Source: Giardia muris (Eukaryota; Fornicata; Diplomonadida; Hexamitidae). From it: a DNA stretch of 64,000 bases. How positions within the stretch are numbered: the stretch's first letter is position 1; the number at the start of each line of letters is the position of its first letter. This document shows, one piece after another, positions 15,331-25,085 of this stretch. A model generated the notes under the pieces. That model worked only from the letters and a program-made list of their open reading frames with translations. It made no database searches and was not told where the DNA came from. The position numbers and the translations under genes were made by a program. The DNA is taken from NCBI GenBank assembly GCA_006247105.1, contig CM016927.1:930001-994000 (forward strand). The letters are read 5' to 3'.

Positions 15331-15608
15331 TCACACGAATTTTTGCGAACTTCGACGTTGTCGCCGTCGGAGCCCCGCTTGGCGTGGAGCTCTCGGAAGT
15401 GCTCGGCGACGAAACGGTAGAGCTGAGCCTTCGGAGGCTTGCTCGCCAGGACGCTCCTATAAAGAGACTCGACGATCTCCTCGAGCTCCGGGTGGGCGCG
15501 CAGATACGCGGCGTCGCTGACCTTGGCGTCGACCTTCGCGCTCCGGAGCACGCCGAGCTCGTCTCGAGTGTAGAACTTATCCTTGGTCTCGGAGGTGACT
15601 GTTTCCAT
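15327..15608 (-). CDS. RIIa-domain protein, RIIAD1-like (93 aa)
   Basis: Starts at ATG 15608 after GAAAA. The protein METVTSETKDKFYTRDELGV continues with VSDAAYLRAHPELEEIVESL and YRSVLASKPPKAQLYRFVAE then HF. The arrangement (L..lk...r..n..YLR.H.E...li...(f/y)...l...P......f...yF) is that of human RIIAD1, a small protein with a single RIIa-like domain and a similar length of about 92. It is likely a docking module in flagellar or cAMP-kinase-related complexes. The stop TGA shares bases with the ATG of the downstream SCP gene. It is divergent from Vps33. Confidence 0.65.
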   Translation of the reverse strand: METVTSETKDKFYTRDELGVLRSAKVDAKVSDAAYLRAHPELEEIVESLYRSVLASKPPKAQLYRFVAEHFRELHAKRGSDGDNVEVRKNSCE

Positions 15609-15688
15609 TTTTCCTCGTGATGGGGGGGAACGAGGGAGGAGAGACAAGGGGCAAGAGAGATGTAAGCGAAAGATTCTGCCAGGTTAAA

Positions 15689-17440
15689 ATGACTCGCCTG
15701 AGGTTCGAAGGGCCAACGGTTGGCTTAGCGAGCATCGTCGACGCTCAACGCGACAAGCTGGCGAGTCTGCTTGCAGGGATCCCCACGGGGCGGCGTCTCT
15801 TCTTGTTGGACGAGCAGCTGGTGACTCCCCTGAACTTCTTGGCGGCAGACTTCTTCACGCAACAGGATGTCCGTCCGCTTAGCAAGGACGTGGGAGAGAT
15901 CGAGAAGGACGTCAACCTCGTTGCCATCTTCTACGCAGAGACAGCCCCATTACTTGTGGAGCTTCTTCATGGTCTCATCCCCACTCGTCCGGACGTGACG
16001 ATTCACCTCCTGGTTGCCCCCTACTATAGCCTTTATCTTGACGAGACATTAGAGGAGCTGGACCTGGCCAAAGGGGTTACTACCCTTGAGGTCTTCGACT
16101 ATTCGCTAGTTCCTCTTGACACATACCTCTTCTCCCTCAACGTCCATGATAGCGCACGCCTCCTATTACGAGGGGAGCTTTTGCCAATCCAACGAGCCGT
16201 CAGTGGGCTCCTTTTACTCACAGAGCAAGTTGGATCCTTTGGTCGTATTTGCGCTCGAGGCTCACGTGCCGTCGCAGCACTTGAACAATACTTGGACCAA
16301 GTTCGTGCTTCTCCAGAGGCACAGCAAAGCCTTCAGAAGCCAGTCGCGTTCACACACGTCTTTATCATTGATCGTGGCATTGACATGCTTACCCCATGTC
16401 TTGACCCGTGGACCTATGAAGCCTTGATTGCAGACCACTTGGCTTACCGTGACTCGATATTGGAGACGGATGGACGAAGTCTGAACTCCGTCGTGGACCC
16501 GATCTTTGGACGTCTTCGAGCAGTCCACATATCAGACATGAAGCAGGTCACCGACGAGGTCATTGCCGAGCTTCGAGAGCTCGCCTCCGAGCAGGAACAG
16601 GTGGCGGCGAACAGAGACGCCGTTTCACTCCAAAGGATCCGCCTAGTGATGGAGCGTTCCCAGAAGGCGAAGCTCGAATACCAGCTGATAGACGTCCACC
16701 TGGACATCGCCAAACGGCTGCAGATGTGCCTCAGCTACGGCCTTGGACATATGTACAGTCTCAAGCGCGAGATGCTATGCGAAGATGTGAGTGGGAAGCG
16801 GCTAGTGGAAGCCGTTGAGGGGTACGTGCTTGAAAATGCCCCTCTCTGTGACATCCTCCGACTCATATCCATCTGGTGCATCACTAATACCTCCCCCACG
16901 AAGACCGTGGCATCTCTCCTCCCATCCTTGTCCGCACGTTATGGCCCAGCGGCGGAGTTAGCAATTGAACGCCTAACTGGCCTTGGGCTTCTGACGGGTG
17001 GAAAGGCTCTTTATAAAGACCTAGTCGCCATCTACGACCTACTCCGTAATGGTGGATCAGGCTCGATAAGCCAGGTGTTCAACTTTATTGCGGCACCAAG
17101 CATAGCTCTTATTGAGAAGGAGTTACGAGCCATGGCCTCAGAGGCTGTCGCCGTCACCACGCATCCCGACGGCGAAGGTTATCGTGAGGTCCCACGGCCT
17201 CGAGTCTCAAGGCGCGCCCCTGAAGGAGATTGGAATGGAAGTGTCAGTAAGGACGTGCAGCTTGGCACCCCCAGCGACCCGCACAACGTCCTTCTTCTCT
17301 TCTTAGGTGGCGTGACATATGCGGAGGTCGCTTCCAGCCTCATCCTTGACCAGCAGCTAGGAGACTCGACCTCGATCGTCATCGTTGGGACCGAGGTCCA
17401 GAGTGGGCGCGCCCTCATTGAGAGCGTGATGAAGGAGTGA
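15689..17440 (+). CDS. VPS33: Vps33-like Sec1/Munc18 protein
   Basis: A 583-residue SM-family protein; the start is ATG 15689 after GGTTAAA. Diagnostic SM features are FTHVFIIDRGIDMLTPCLDP followed by WTYEALI (Sec1-type D(R)x(x)D..TP...(P)(W)(T)YE.L). The Vps33-like C-terminal block is NVLLLFLGGVTYAEVASSLI. In the HOPS/CORVET complexes Vps33 binds SNAREs to drive endo-lysosomal fusion; in Giardia the target would be peripheral vacuoles. The length matches the family (about 600). The stop overlaps AGTGAAG. It is convergent with coatomer zeta. Confidence 0.85.
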   Translation: MTRLRFEGPTVGLASIVDAQRDKLASLLAGIPTGRRLFLLDEQLVTPLNFLAADFFTQQDVRPLSKDVGEIEKDVNLVAIFYAETAPLLVELLHGLIPTRPDVTIHLLVAPYYSLYLDETLEELDLAKGVTTLEVFDYSLVPLDTYLFSLNVHDSARLLLRGELLPIQRAVSGLLLLTEQVGSFGRICARGSRAVAALEQYLDQVRASPEAQQSLQKPVAFTHVFIIDRGIDMLTPCLDPWTYEALIADHLAYRDSILETDGRSLNSVVDPIFGRLRAVHISDMKQVTDEVIAELRELASEQEQVAANRDAVSLQRIRLVMERSQKAKLEYQLIDVHLDIAKRLQMCLSYGLGHMYSLKREMLCEDVSGKRLVEAVEGYVLENAPLCDILRLISIWCITNTSPTKTVASLLPSLSARYGPAAELAIERLTGLGLLTGGKALYKDLVAIYDLLRNGGSGSISQVFNFIAAPSIALIEKELRAMASEAVAVTTHPDGEGYREVPRPRVSRRAPEGDWNGSVSKDVQLGTPSDPHNVLLLFLGGVTYAEVASSLILDQQLGDSTSIVIVGTEVQSGRALIESVMKE

Positions 17441-17484
17441 AGCCGTCGCGCAGCCGCGAGAGTAGCGGGCCAGCTCTGCTCGGC

Positions 17485-17958
17485 TCAGTTCGTGATTGTG
17501 CTGACGACAAAGCGAAGGCCCTCGACGGCGGTCTGGACGAAGCCCTTCTCGACCGGGAGCTCCGGTTGTGTCTCAGAAAGGTAGTAGCCGCTGTCGACGA
17601 CCTGAGAGAGGGCCACGCAGAGACGAGCATAGTTGTCACGGCAAACTTCAGGGGTGTAGACTCCGTCGACGACGGTCCCGATTGCCTCTCCAACCGCCGC
17701 GACGATGTCGCAGAGCAGCAGTTCGTTCTCCCCGGGGGCGCCGACCACGAATAGGACGAGACCTCCGAGACGCTTGTATATGACCGGGCGTGAGTCGTTG
17801 TAAAGCTGACTAACCGTCGTCAGCTGCCGCACGACCGCCCCGAGTAGGCCCTGCAGGTATGCAGGCAAGGCCTCGCGGAGTCCCGGGTCGTATGCCTGCG
17901 CGTAGATGGGGGCGCCGGACGCGTCGACGAGGGCGAGCGCAGCGAGCTGGGGCTCCAT
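17485..17958 (-). CDS. Coatomer zeta subunit (COPI)
   Basis: A 157-residue longin-type protein from ATG 17958, preceded by CTCAAAAAA. LAALALVDASGAPIYAQAYD corresponds to the first longin strand pair (alILDxxGxrl.akYYd). PVIYKRLGGLVLFVVGAPGE NE-containing text and NYARLCVALSQVVDSGYYLS correspond to the zeta helix L(F/C)(L)A(V/L)(D/S)(E/Q)(I/V)(V)D.G..L(E/S). Coatomer zeta pairs with gamma in the COPI coat for Golgi-ER traffic. AP sigma chains are the main alternative, but the VDSGYYLSET ending favours zeta. Confidence 0.75.
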   Translation of the reverse strand: MEPQLAALALVDASGAPIYAQAYDPGLREALPAYLQGLLGAVVRQLTTVSQLYNDSRPVIYKRLGGLVLFVVGAPGENELLLCDIVAAVGEAIGTVVDGVYTPEVCRDNYARLCVALSQVVDSGYYLSETQPELPVEKGFVQTAVEGLRFVVSTITN

Positions 17959-18074
17959 TTTTTTGAGAGAAGGTAAGGCCTCTTAGCTTGTTGATCTCAT
18001 CAAAGCACGAAGCACTCCGAAACACGGACCAAGCTTGACAGTCATCGGCCGTAGTTTTTTTTCAGGCGTCGGAA
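17959..18074. promoter_or_regulatory. Divergent intergenic region
   Basis: A 116-base spacer between divergent starts, with an A-run at the coatomer side and a T-run (AGTTTTTTTTCAGG) about 15 bases before the plus start at 18075. Promoter function is inferred from position. Confidence 0.45.
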
Positions 18075-20150
18075 ATGGAATTCGCGGTCACAGACGAGGT
18101 GGGGCCTAGCGCCCGGCACGTCCACACCTCGGAGGCAGCCCGCTCTCTGCTCGAGCGGATCATGAACACGTGCACGGTGGAGGCCGGTGCGGTGCGTATC
18201 GAGGAGCTCGAACGGACTCTGAATCTCCCCCCCATGGCTAGTGCCTTGCTTCCCCGTGAGACCCCAACCATCCCCGTGACCGAGGCGGTCCGGCTCCTCA
18301 TCGGTACCATGGCTATCCCCGAGCATGCACTCCCAGCCGATCAACGTTCACAGAGTAACTTTGGTGCTCGACATACGTCCACTCTCTCTCGTGTTAGTCC
18401 TCCGAGCATCTTCGGACGGAAAGAACCGCGGCGGCCAGGGCTTTTTGGTGGCCGACAGCTTGAGGCCACCAATGCTACTGGTCCCTTTCCTGTTACTCTC
18501 CCCAATACTGATGCACAGTTACGTGAGCTTCGAGATACGGTCAAAAACCTGACAGAACAGAAGTCACGCCTTGAACGGGAGCTCAGTCAGGCTCGGAAGA
18601 GCATTGATGATCGAGAGATTAAGATTCATCAGCTTCAAGCTCAATTGACTGAAGCACGGTCCCAGACCAGTAGTGTCGCGAGTAGAGGCGCCCCAGGTGG
18701 CCCATCAACACCTCTCGAGGTAGAGTCTCTTGCAGATCTTCGTCCGCTAATTCGGGACATCCATCTCGCCATCAGCAAGGATCAAGTTGCTACGGGCCAG
18801 CGTGCATTGGAGCAGGAACTGAAAGAACTGACCACAAGACTGACCGAAGGGTTTGACGCTCTGGACGCAAAGCTCCAATCTTCCGAGCATTCGCTTTCTA
18901 CGACACATGCTCTAGTCAGCAAGCAATGCAGTGAGTTGCACGCGGAGCTTGGTACTGTTGGGAGTTCATTGGCCACCATGACTCAGACAACCTCAACCAT
19001 TCTCGCTGAGCTTTCTTCACTTCGTATCGGGGAGATGGCCCGCTCGGTTGATACGACTGAGAATGAGGCTATCTTTGCGCGTGTGGATGCGCTCTCAGAG
19101 CAGATCGGGTCGTTACAAAAGTCTCTCTGCGATATACGGACATCGTTGAATAGGCAGCTATCCGATCTCGTCCTCGAGTCCACCTCCACCCGTCTTAACG
19201 AGGAATTGGCCGCGAACATTATAGAGGCGGTCCGGAGTAATAGTGGAGAGACCATTGAGCAAAGGCTTATCGATGCGATGGAAGGCGTATTTAAGCCGAC
19301 CTTGGAGACCCACCTTCGAAGTAGCCTTTTGGAGGCGCTTCAGGACGTCGAGAAGCGCCTGATCAATACGTCCGAGCGGAAGCTGAACGAGGGAGTCGCC
19401 AAGCTTCTGAGTGAGTGGCGACGTTTTACCGAGCACTCACAACTGGTCATGGCCAAGGAACCGTTGAAAGCCTTCGAGGCTGCGGCTACGGCCCTGAAGG
19501 ATGATATCTCCGCCATCATCCGAGATGAGTTCGAGCGGATCTCGGAGTTGCGGCGCGCGGTCCTTGCAGACCTGGAGATGAGCGAGAGTGCACATCCACA
19601 CCCTGCGCTCGAGTTTGCTCCGCCAGATAGGAGCGTTCCACCGGCGTTGTCTCAAATGCTCGATACAACCCTTCAAGAGGCAGGACTGATAAATAGCGTT
19701 GTGCCTCAGAGTAGCTTAAATCAGTTGCTCAACACTCGGGGACTGGATGAGCCATTACACTTATCACAAGTCGGCCATAGTACCGTCCGGGTCGGAGGCG
19801 GTAATGCAGGTACTGAAGGCTCTCCTCTCAAAGATCTAGTCATTCAGGTTGAGGATACCCTTCTCCGAAGGCTTGGAGAGCTAGCACTGTCCTTTGAGAA
19901 CCTACGCCAAAGTGTCGAACAAACCGCTCACACTAGCGCATCCGAGGCCACTCGGATGAAGCGTGAGTATCTACGAGTTGTGGGCTCTCTCGATGACATC
20001 AACGATGGGATCTCGGCTGTTCTTGAGGCCGAGTCCTCCAGGACTCTTACCCAGCTCCTCGGGATTGTCCGGGTCGACTACACGATCGCAACTGTCGTCC
20101 TGGTGTTGGTCCTGGTCCTCGGCTTCAACGTCCTCCGCTTCTTCTTGTAA
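18075..20150 (+). CDS. Tail-anchored long coiled-coil protein (691 aa)
   Basis: Starts at ATG 18075 and ends with a hydrophobic segment of about 20 residues at the very C-terminus (TIATVVLVLVLVLGFNVLRF), with no signal peptide, so a tail-anchored membrane protein is expected. Most of the rest is coiled coil, for example LRDTVKNLTEQKSRLERELS and QRALEQELKELTTRLTEGFD. The N-terminal 45 residues include a helix-rich VHTSEAARSLLERIM block. The layout resembles golgins or tethering/SNARE-regulating proteins, but no orthologue is recognised. The stop lies in TGTAAAC, close to the AGTRAAY signal. Confidence 0.75.
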   Translation: MEFAVTDEVGPSARHVHTSEAARSLLERIMNTCTVEAGAVRIEELERTLNLPPMASALLPRETPTIPVTEAVRLLIGTMAIPEHALPADQRSQSNFGARHTSTLSRVSPPSIFGRKEPRRPGLFGGRQLEATNATGPFPVTLPNTDAQLRELRDTVKNLTEQKSRLERELSQARKSIDDREIKIHQLQAQLTEARSQTSSVASRGAPGGPSTPLEVESLADLRPLIRDIHLAISKDQVATGQRALEQELKELTTRLTEGFDALDAKLQSSEHSLSTTHALVSKQCSELHAELGTVGSSLATMTQTTSTILAELSSLRIGEMARSVDTTENEAIFARVDALSEQIGSLQKSLCDIRTSLNRQLSDLVLESTSTRLNEELAANIIEAVRSNSGETIEQRLIDAMEGVFKPTLETHLRSSLLEALQDVEKRLINTSERKLNEGVAKLLSEWRRFTEHSQLVMAKEPLKAFEAAATALKDDISAIIRDEFERISELRRAVLADLEMSESAHPHPALEFAPPDRSVPPALSQMLDTTLQEAGLINSVVPQSSLNQLLNTRGLDEPLHLSQVGHSTVRVGGGNAGTEGSPLKDLVIQVEDTLLRRLGELALSFENLRQSVEQTAHTSASEATRMKREYLRVVGSLDDINDGISAVLEAESSRTLTQLLGIVRVDYTIATVVLVLVLVLGFNVLRFFL

Positions 20151-20189
20151 ACTCCAGCCCAGTGTTTATCGTTGACGATTACAACAAAA

Positions 20190-23100
20190 ATGCCCCTTCT
20201 TTTTAGTCGACTCGAGCTGAATCTCGGGTTCAATCCCGGGGCTGCGGTCGTCTCTGCGTTCCACTCAGACCGGGACCTGGCCGCCTACGCGTCCGGGGCC
20301 CGTCTCTTCGCATTCTCACTCGTCTCGGGGAAGCGGCTTTTCGCCTACCCCTCTCTAGGAAACCAGGTCATCCTCCTCCAGTTTCTGGGCGACAACCTCT
20401 TTTCCTTGACGACAGATGGCACGATCACTGTCTACGAGTCGCACACAGGCCGTGTCCTCGCCGCCGCTCCTAGTGTCTTCAACTATGAGAACCTCATGGT
20501 CGCGATTGTCGCCCGCATCGACCCCCTCGCCCTAGGATCCGTCCTCTTCGGCGAGAAGGGTGCCAAGTCTCTTCGAGAGATCCGTCTCCAGCCTGGAACG
20601 ACTACTCCGACCGTTATCAAGTACAAGTTCCCCGACGAGCGTGGCACAGAGGCCGTCCTCTCGGTTGCTGCCGCAGAGGACCGCGTCGTGGCCGCGCTCA
20701 AGGTCAAGAATACGCGCCACATCGTTATGTGGCCTGCTGCCAAAGACCAAGAGCGCGTGACAGATCACCGGGCTGTCAAGGTCAAAGAGGGCCTCTGTAA
20801 TCTCGTGAGCTATTGCCCATTTGATGGCCAGTTCATCTTCATGGAGCGCGACGAGCTTTTCGCTCTCACTAGACAAGGGACGAAGGCTACTTACAAGCCT
20901 CCTATCAACATCGAACGCATCCGAGGAGCTTCTCCCGCCCTCAGCAATGCGCGGATAGTTGGATATAACATGTTTGCCCAGACCTTCATCGTTGCCTGTG
21001 GTGATGCCTTCACCTTCGCCGATTCCACGGGCGCCCCCGCGACAGTCACGGCCGAGGGAGATACCCCGGTCCTGATCCGATCGACTGCGGGTCGTAACAC
21101 GCCTGGATACAACTCCTTCGTCCAACGCCTCTCAACAGGCGTCCTCTTCGACTTCTTCCCGGACGTGGATATCTCCGTCGGATACTTCTCTCCGGCGGCC
21201 TCTGCAGAGACTCCCTTGACGACCCGGGTCAAAGAGGCCAACGGAATCACCATCATCTATGGCCTGATGTACGTCCGAGGAAGGGGTGATCCTCCTCGTG
21301 CTCTTGTCGAGCTTCCGAACGCTCAGGTCCTCGATCCTTTCTCCTACGAAAGCCGTGAGGGCATTGTCAAGGCGATCGCACAACAGTGTAACATAAACCT
21401 CTTATACTCCGACCTGTACGATGTGCGGGTCGCCTACGACGGGTTTGCGCTTCTGGCGCGTCTGCGCATAGAGAAGGATTGGTCCTACTTCGTCATCGAC
21501 GTCGACAAGACGTCCGGTGCCCTCGTCAAGGTCTGGCCGATAGACATCGACGCGTCCGGCTTCCGGTACGATAATATTGCAAGCTTCGGGAGGATCGAGA
21601 CCCGTTGCTTTTTCCTCGTGACCTCTGATACTGGGACGTATTGCTATTGCATGGAAGTGACCGTTGGTGTCGTCCGTAAGCTCGCCCCGACGACCACGAG
21701 CCTCGAGACCGTGCCTTCCAATCCCACTCCCAATCCTAATCCAGCCGCAACCATCCAGCCTCCTGGAGCAGTAGCTTCCGCACCCGCTACTCTTCCCGCT
21801 CCACCCACTCAATCAATGGGCATCCGGCCGCCTGGTGGTCTGGGTGTTGCGCGTCCGAACGCAACAATCTCCTTCGCGTTCAAGAGTAATTCTGGTGGAA
21901 CCCCGGCCTTTGCAGGCCCAGCTGCTACCGCTAAGGCGAATCCAGCTGCAACGATGACGATGCAACCCTTGGCCCCTGTCGTCCCGTTAGTTCCCACGGC
22001 TGCCCCAGCCTCGATTCCGAGCGTACCCGCTGTCTCCACAATCCCGAGTGTTCCTCTCGTCCCAGTTGGCCAGGCGCAACCGGAGGCTCGTACAAAGACT
22101 CTCATGAATGATGGCCTGATAACGACCAAGGTGACGCGGGAGAACTGCTATGTCGCTAAAGTTATTGGACTTTCGTCGACCATTGCCCAGCTTCTACTAG
22201 CCTCTAAATCGGCGATCTACCTTGCCACGGCGAGCTTGACTGGGTGTGCGGTGAACGTCAACGAGCATCACGTCTCGACGCACTACTTGTCGACGTCGAA
22301 CTACTTGCTAGCAATCATTTCAGACGCGCAGACCGATCTGGTGGCGGCGAACGGTATTGCCATCGTCTACGAACGCTACATCGAGTGGCTGAACGTTCTA
22401 ACGACCTCTCAAGGGGTCCTGGCCTTTCCGACCGAGTTCATGAGGAATAGGATCATCTCCCTGCCATTCCAGGCGCGTGATAGCCTCTATTCCACGTATC
22501 GGGAGGAGGTCCTTGACGTTTGCGTTCCATTGCACCTGGTCCTCACGACTCGGAATGTCTATTTAATCACCCCGCACTGGGACCTCCAGCAGTATAATGC
22601 GCTCCCCGTCTATGGGGCGAACATCCAGATCACGGGGAAGCGTGTCCAAGGGAGTCCGAACGTACTCCCGGCACTCAAGTTCCAGCTTGGGACGAGCGGG
22701 ACGACGGCCACTCTTGATACGATTGGAAGCGGCGACCTTTATCCCCTTGTCCCCTATAAGCTTCCCTACTATTGCAACTTCCTTCACCACTGCCTATCCC
22801 CGGAGAGCCTCGTCCCTCCGGAGCAGTTCACGCTTTTCTTGGTCCAGATGGCCGAATTTCTCCCCTCATTGCCGAAGATGGCCTGTCCCAACTTTGCGAG
22901 CTTTCTCGTCGCATTCCTAGAGCGGTATATGGACCTCGCACGTAACCCCGCATTCAAGAAGCATACCGAGACGCACAATAAGGCTCTCATGAAGATCTTC
23001 ACCACCTGCCTCTCCAAGCGGATGTACGAGCCCGTCCTCATCTGTCTTCCCGCGCTTTTCACGTACCATACCCACGACGCCCTCTTCAAGGCAGAGGACC

Positions 23101-25037
23101 GCGGAAAGATCATCTTCAATCTCTTCGTGAACCTCGCGAAGTACAACTACGCGGAGAAGCACCTGGCGATGCTCGTCGTCTTCTACTTGACGTCTCAGAA
23201 GACGTTCATGAACTCCGACGGATCGAATAACGCAGATTTATTTGACATCATCCGGAAGTCCGCCGCCTTCGGTTTCTCGCCTGCGGTCGTCAATTCCGTG
23301 ACGAAACAGGTCGCACACTACACGGAGGAGGGCGATATCGCCTTCGGGCTGATCACTGGGCTCCTTTGCATCTTCGAGGAGCGGCAGGCGTACTGTGACC
23401 TATGTTTTGCCCTACTCGCGGCCAACATTAGTGTCAGCTCGATCCTTCAGTACCTCGAGCAAGTACGAAACAACATCGTTAAGCAAGCGAAGGTGGCTCC
23501 TCAGGATGCGATCAAGTTCCTTGATAGCGTTGACCACCAACGTTATGCGCCGGAGGTGGGGTGGGCGATTGATGGGCCGACGATCCCTGTCGCCATCCGG
23601 CCTCCAGAAGCGCGCATTATTGCGATCAACACGGCCTTGTTCCACGTCTTCGGCGTCGATCCTGCAACGGGTCGTCCTGTCGGCATGGCGAACCCGAGGG
23701 CGACGAAAGAGGACCCTCTAAATCTTCGGATTAGCTCGGAGTATTGCTCGGTTATTGAGAAGAATATCACTCGGCCTTCTCCATACGACCTCTATCGTAT
23801 TTGTGAGCCAGATCTCCTACAGCCCGCCACACACTGTCAAGTTAGCTCTCTCTTCCAGGTTGCCAGCCGCCCTCTCCGCGCGGATGACTATGCAAGCAGC
23901 GAGTCGATTTACCCGAAGAAGCTCTTTCGGCAGCTCTTCCCAGACGTCATCTCGACGATCACGCACTTCCGCACCCAGGCTGAGATCGGGAAGAACAAAG
24001 TCAAAGTTTCTATTGCGGCCAGACCAGTCCCTGACGAGCACATCAATGCCGGAAGCCTAGCAGACGTCGGCGATGGTCCCTTCATCGACCAATCCCACAA
24101 TCTCCTTACCGCAGCCTCTCTCCAGACCAAGCCGTTGATGAGTGCCTGCGGCATTGGCTGCTTCATGTTCGATGATACAAGCGTCTTCGTCAAGATTCCG
24201 AAGGAGATGAAGCCTCCGAAGTTTGACGAGAACGGGAATCAGCTGCCACCTAGTGAGAGCGAGAAGGAGGATAGCTCCGCCGATGAGGAGAAGAAGGAGG
24301 ATGTGACGGGTGAAGCTGATCAGAAGGCGGCGGATGAGAGTAATACGGAGGGCAATATGGCTGCGGCACCAGATGCATCAAATACTGATGTTGCTGATGA
24401 TGCCGATGCCATAGAAAGCTTTCATCAAGACTCCGGTAAGGACGTACCCCCAGCCGCTGCTCGTACGATTACCAAGCCGGTGGCGGCAGCCCCAGCTGGT
24501 ACATCACCACAGAAGCGTATCCTTAGGCCTGGAGACCAGGACGATGACGACGACGATTGGGGAACTGGTACTAGTGCACCGAAGACACGACGAATCACGA
24601 TTGTGAGCAAGGAGCATGCGCGGCCGATCGATCCTTCGCTTCCTAACGCCGCCGCTGCGGGCTCGGGGCTCAAGGTTGCGACTCGCGTGACCGGGTTCGA
24701 CTTTGGAAAGCCGATGTTCCGTCCAGCCTTTAGCAACCCGAAGCCGGAGCCCGAGGAGGAGACTAAGGAGGAAAAGCCAGCAGACGAGTATGGGGTCGAT
24801 ACGAGCTCGCTTCCCATCTATGATGTAGGAACGCCTGAGGTCCCCCCTGCTCCACCAGCCCAGGACCAATACTATGCCAATTATGACGTAGGTCAGACCC
24901 AGGATCAATATCAGAACCCTTATCAGCAAGATCAAGGAGGAGAGAATCAATACCAGCAAGCCTATGGCGGCTATGAGCAGCCATATGGACAAAGCACCGA
25001 CTACAACCCATATGGAGACTATGGCCAGAGCTGGTAG
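20190..25037 (+). CDS. Giant beta-propeller / alpha-solenoid protein with QY-rich tail (1615 aa)
   Basis: The true start is the ATG at 20190, preceded by ACAACAAAA. Residues about 1-500 read as propeller strands (DLAAYASGARLFAFSLVSGK; DNLFSLTTDGTITVYESHTG). About 500-640 is a Pro/Ala linker. A second strand-rich part follows and then helical-pair repeats from about 850 to 1150 (EQFTLFLVQMAEFLPSLPKM; AEKHLAMLVVFYLTSQKTFM). The last 250 residues are acidic, then Gln/Tyr/Gly-rich (NQYQQAYGGYEQPYGQSTDY), prion-like. Propeller plus solenoid is the coat-protein (protocoatomer) plan shared by Sec31, COPI, IFT and nucleoporins. No exact family is recognised. Confidence 0.75.
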   Translation: MPLLFSRLELNLGFNPGAAVVSAFHSDRDLAAYASGARLFAFSLVSGKRLFAYPSLGNQVILLQFLGDNLFSLTTDGTITVYESHTGRVLAAAPSVFNYENLMVAIVARIDPLALGSVLFGEKGAKSLREIRLQPGTTTPTVIKYKFPDERGTEAVLSVAAAEDRVVAALKVKNTRHIVMWPAAKDQERVTDHRAVKVKEGLCNLVSYCPFDGQFIFMERDELFALTRQGTKATYKPPINIERIRGASPALSNARIVGYNMFAQTFIVACGDAFTFADSTGAPATVTAEGDTPVLIRSTAGRNTPGYNSFVQRLSTGVLFDFFPDVDISVGYFSPAASAETPLTTRVKEANGITIIYGLMYVRGRGDPPRALVELPNAQVLDPFSYESREGIVKAIAQQCNINLLYSDLYDVRVAYDGFALLARLRIEKDWSYFVIDVDKTSGALVKVWPIDIDASGFRYDNIASFGRIETRCFFLVTSDTGTYCYCMEVTVGVVRKLAPTTTSLETVPSNPTPNPNPAATIQPPGAVASAPATLPAPPTQSMGIRPPGGLGVARPNATISFAFKSNSGGTPAFAGPAATAKANPAATMTMQPLAPVVPLVPTAAPASIPSVPAVSTIPSVPLVPVGQAQPEARTKTLMNDGLITTKVTRENCYVAKVIGLSSTIAQLLLASKSAIYLATASLTGCAVNVNEHHVSTHYLSTSNYLLAIISDAQTDLVAANGIAIVYERYIEWLNVLTTSQGVLAFPTEFMRNRIISLPFQARDSLYSTYREEVLDVCVPLHLVLTTRNVYLITPHWDLQQYNALPVYGANIQITGKRVQGSPNVLPALKFQLGTSGTTATLDTIGSGDLYPLVPYKLPYYCNFLHHCLSPESLVPPEQFTLFLVQMAEFLPSLPKMACPNFASFLVAFLERYMDLARNPAFKKHTETHNKALMKIFTTCLSKRMYEPVLICLPALFTYHTHDALFKAEDRGKIIFNLFVNLAKYNYAEKHLAMLVVFYLTSQKTFMNSDGSNNADLFDIIRKSAAFGFSPAVVNSVTKQVAHYTEEGDIAFGLITGLLCIFEERQAYCDLCFALLAANISVSSILQYLEQVRNNIVKQAKVAPQDAIKFLDSVDHQRYAPEVGWAIDGPTIPVAIRPPEARIIAINTALFHVFGVDPATGRPVGMANPRATKEDPLNLRISSEYCSVIEKNITRPSPYDLYRICEPDLLQPATHCQVSSLFQVASRPLRADDYASSESIYPKKLFRQLFPDVISTITHFRTQAEIGKNKVKVSIAARPVPDEHINAGSLADVGDGPFIDQSHNLLTAASLQTKPLMSACGIGCFMFDDTSVFVKIPKEMKPPKFDENGNQLPPSESEKEDSSADEEKKEDVTGEADQKAADESNTEGNMAAAPDASNTDVADDADAIESFHQDSGKDVPPAAARTITKPVAAAPAGTSPQKRILRPGDQDDDDDDWGTGTSAPKTRRITIVSKEHARPIDPSLPNAAAAGSGLKVATRVTGFDFGKPMFRPAFSNPKPEPEEETKEEKPADEYGVDTSSLPIYDVGTPEVPPAPPAQDQYYANYDVGQTQDQYQNPYQQDQGGENQYQQAYGGYEQPYGQSTDYNPYGDYGQSW

Positions 25038-25043
25038 GGATTG

Positions 25044-25050
25044 AGTAAAC
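25044..25050 (+). terminator. AGTAAAC signal
   Basis: An exact AGTRAAY match seven bases after the stop of the gene ending at 25037. Confidence 0.6.
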
Positions 25051-25085
25051 AAGAAGAGGCCCGACTTTACTCCCCACCCCAGTAC

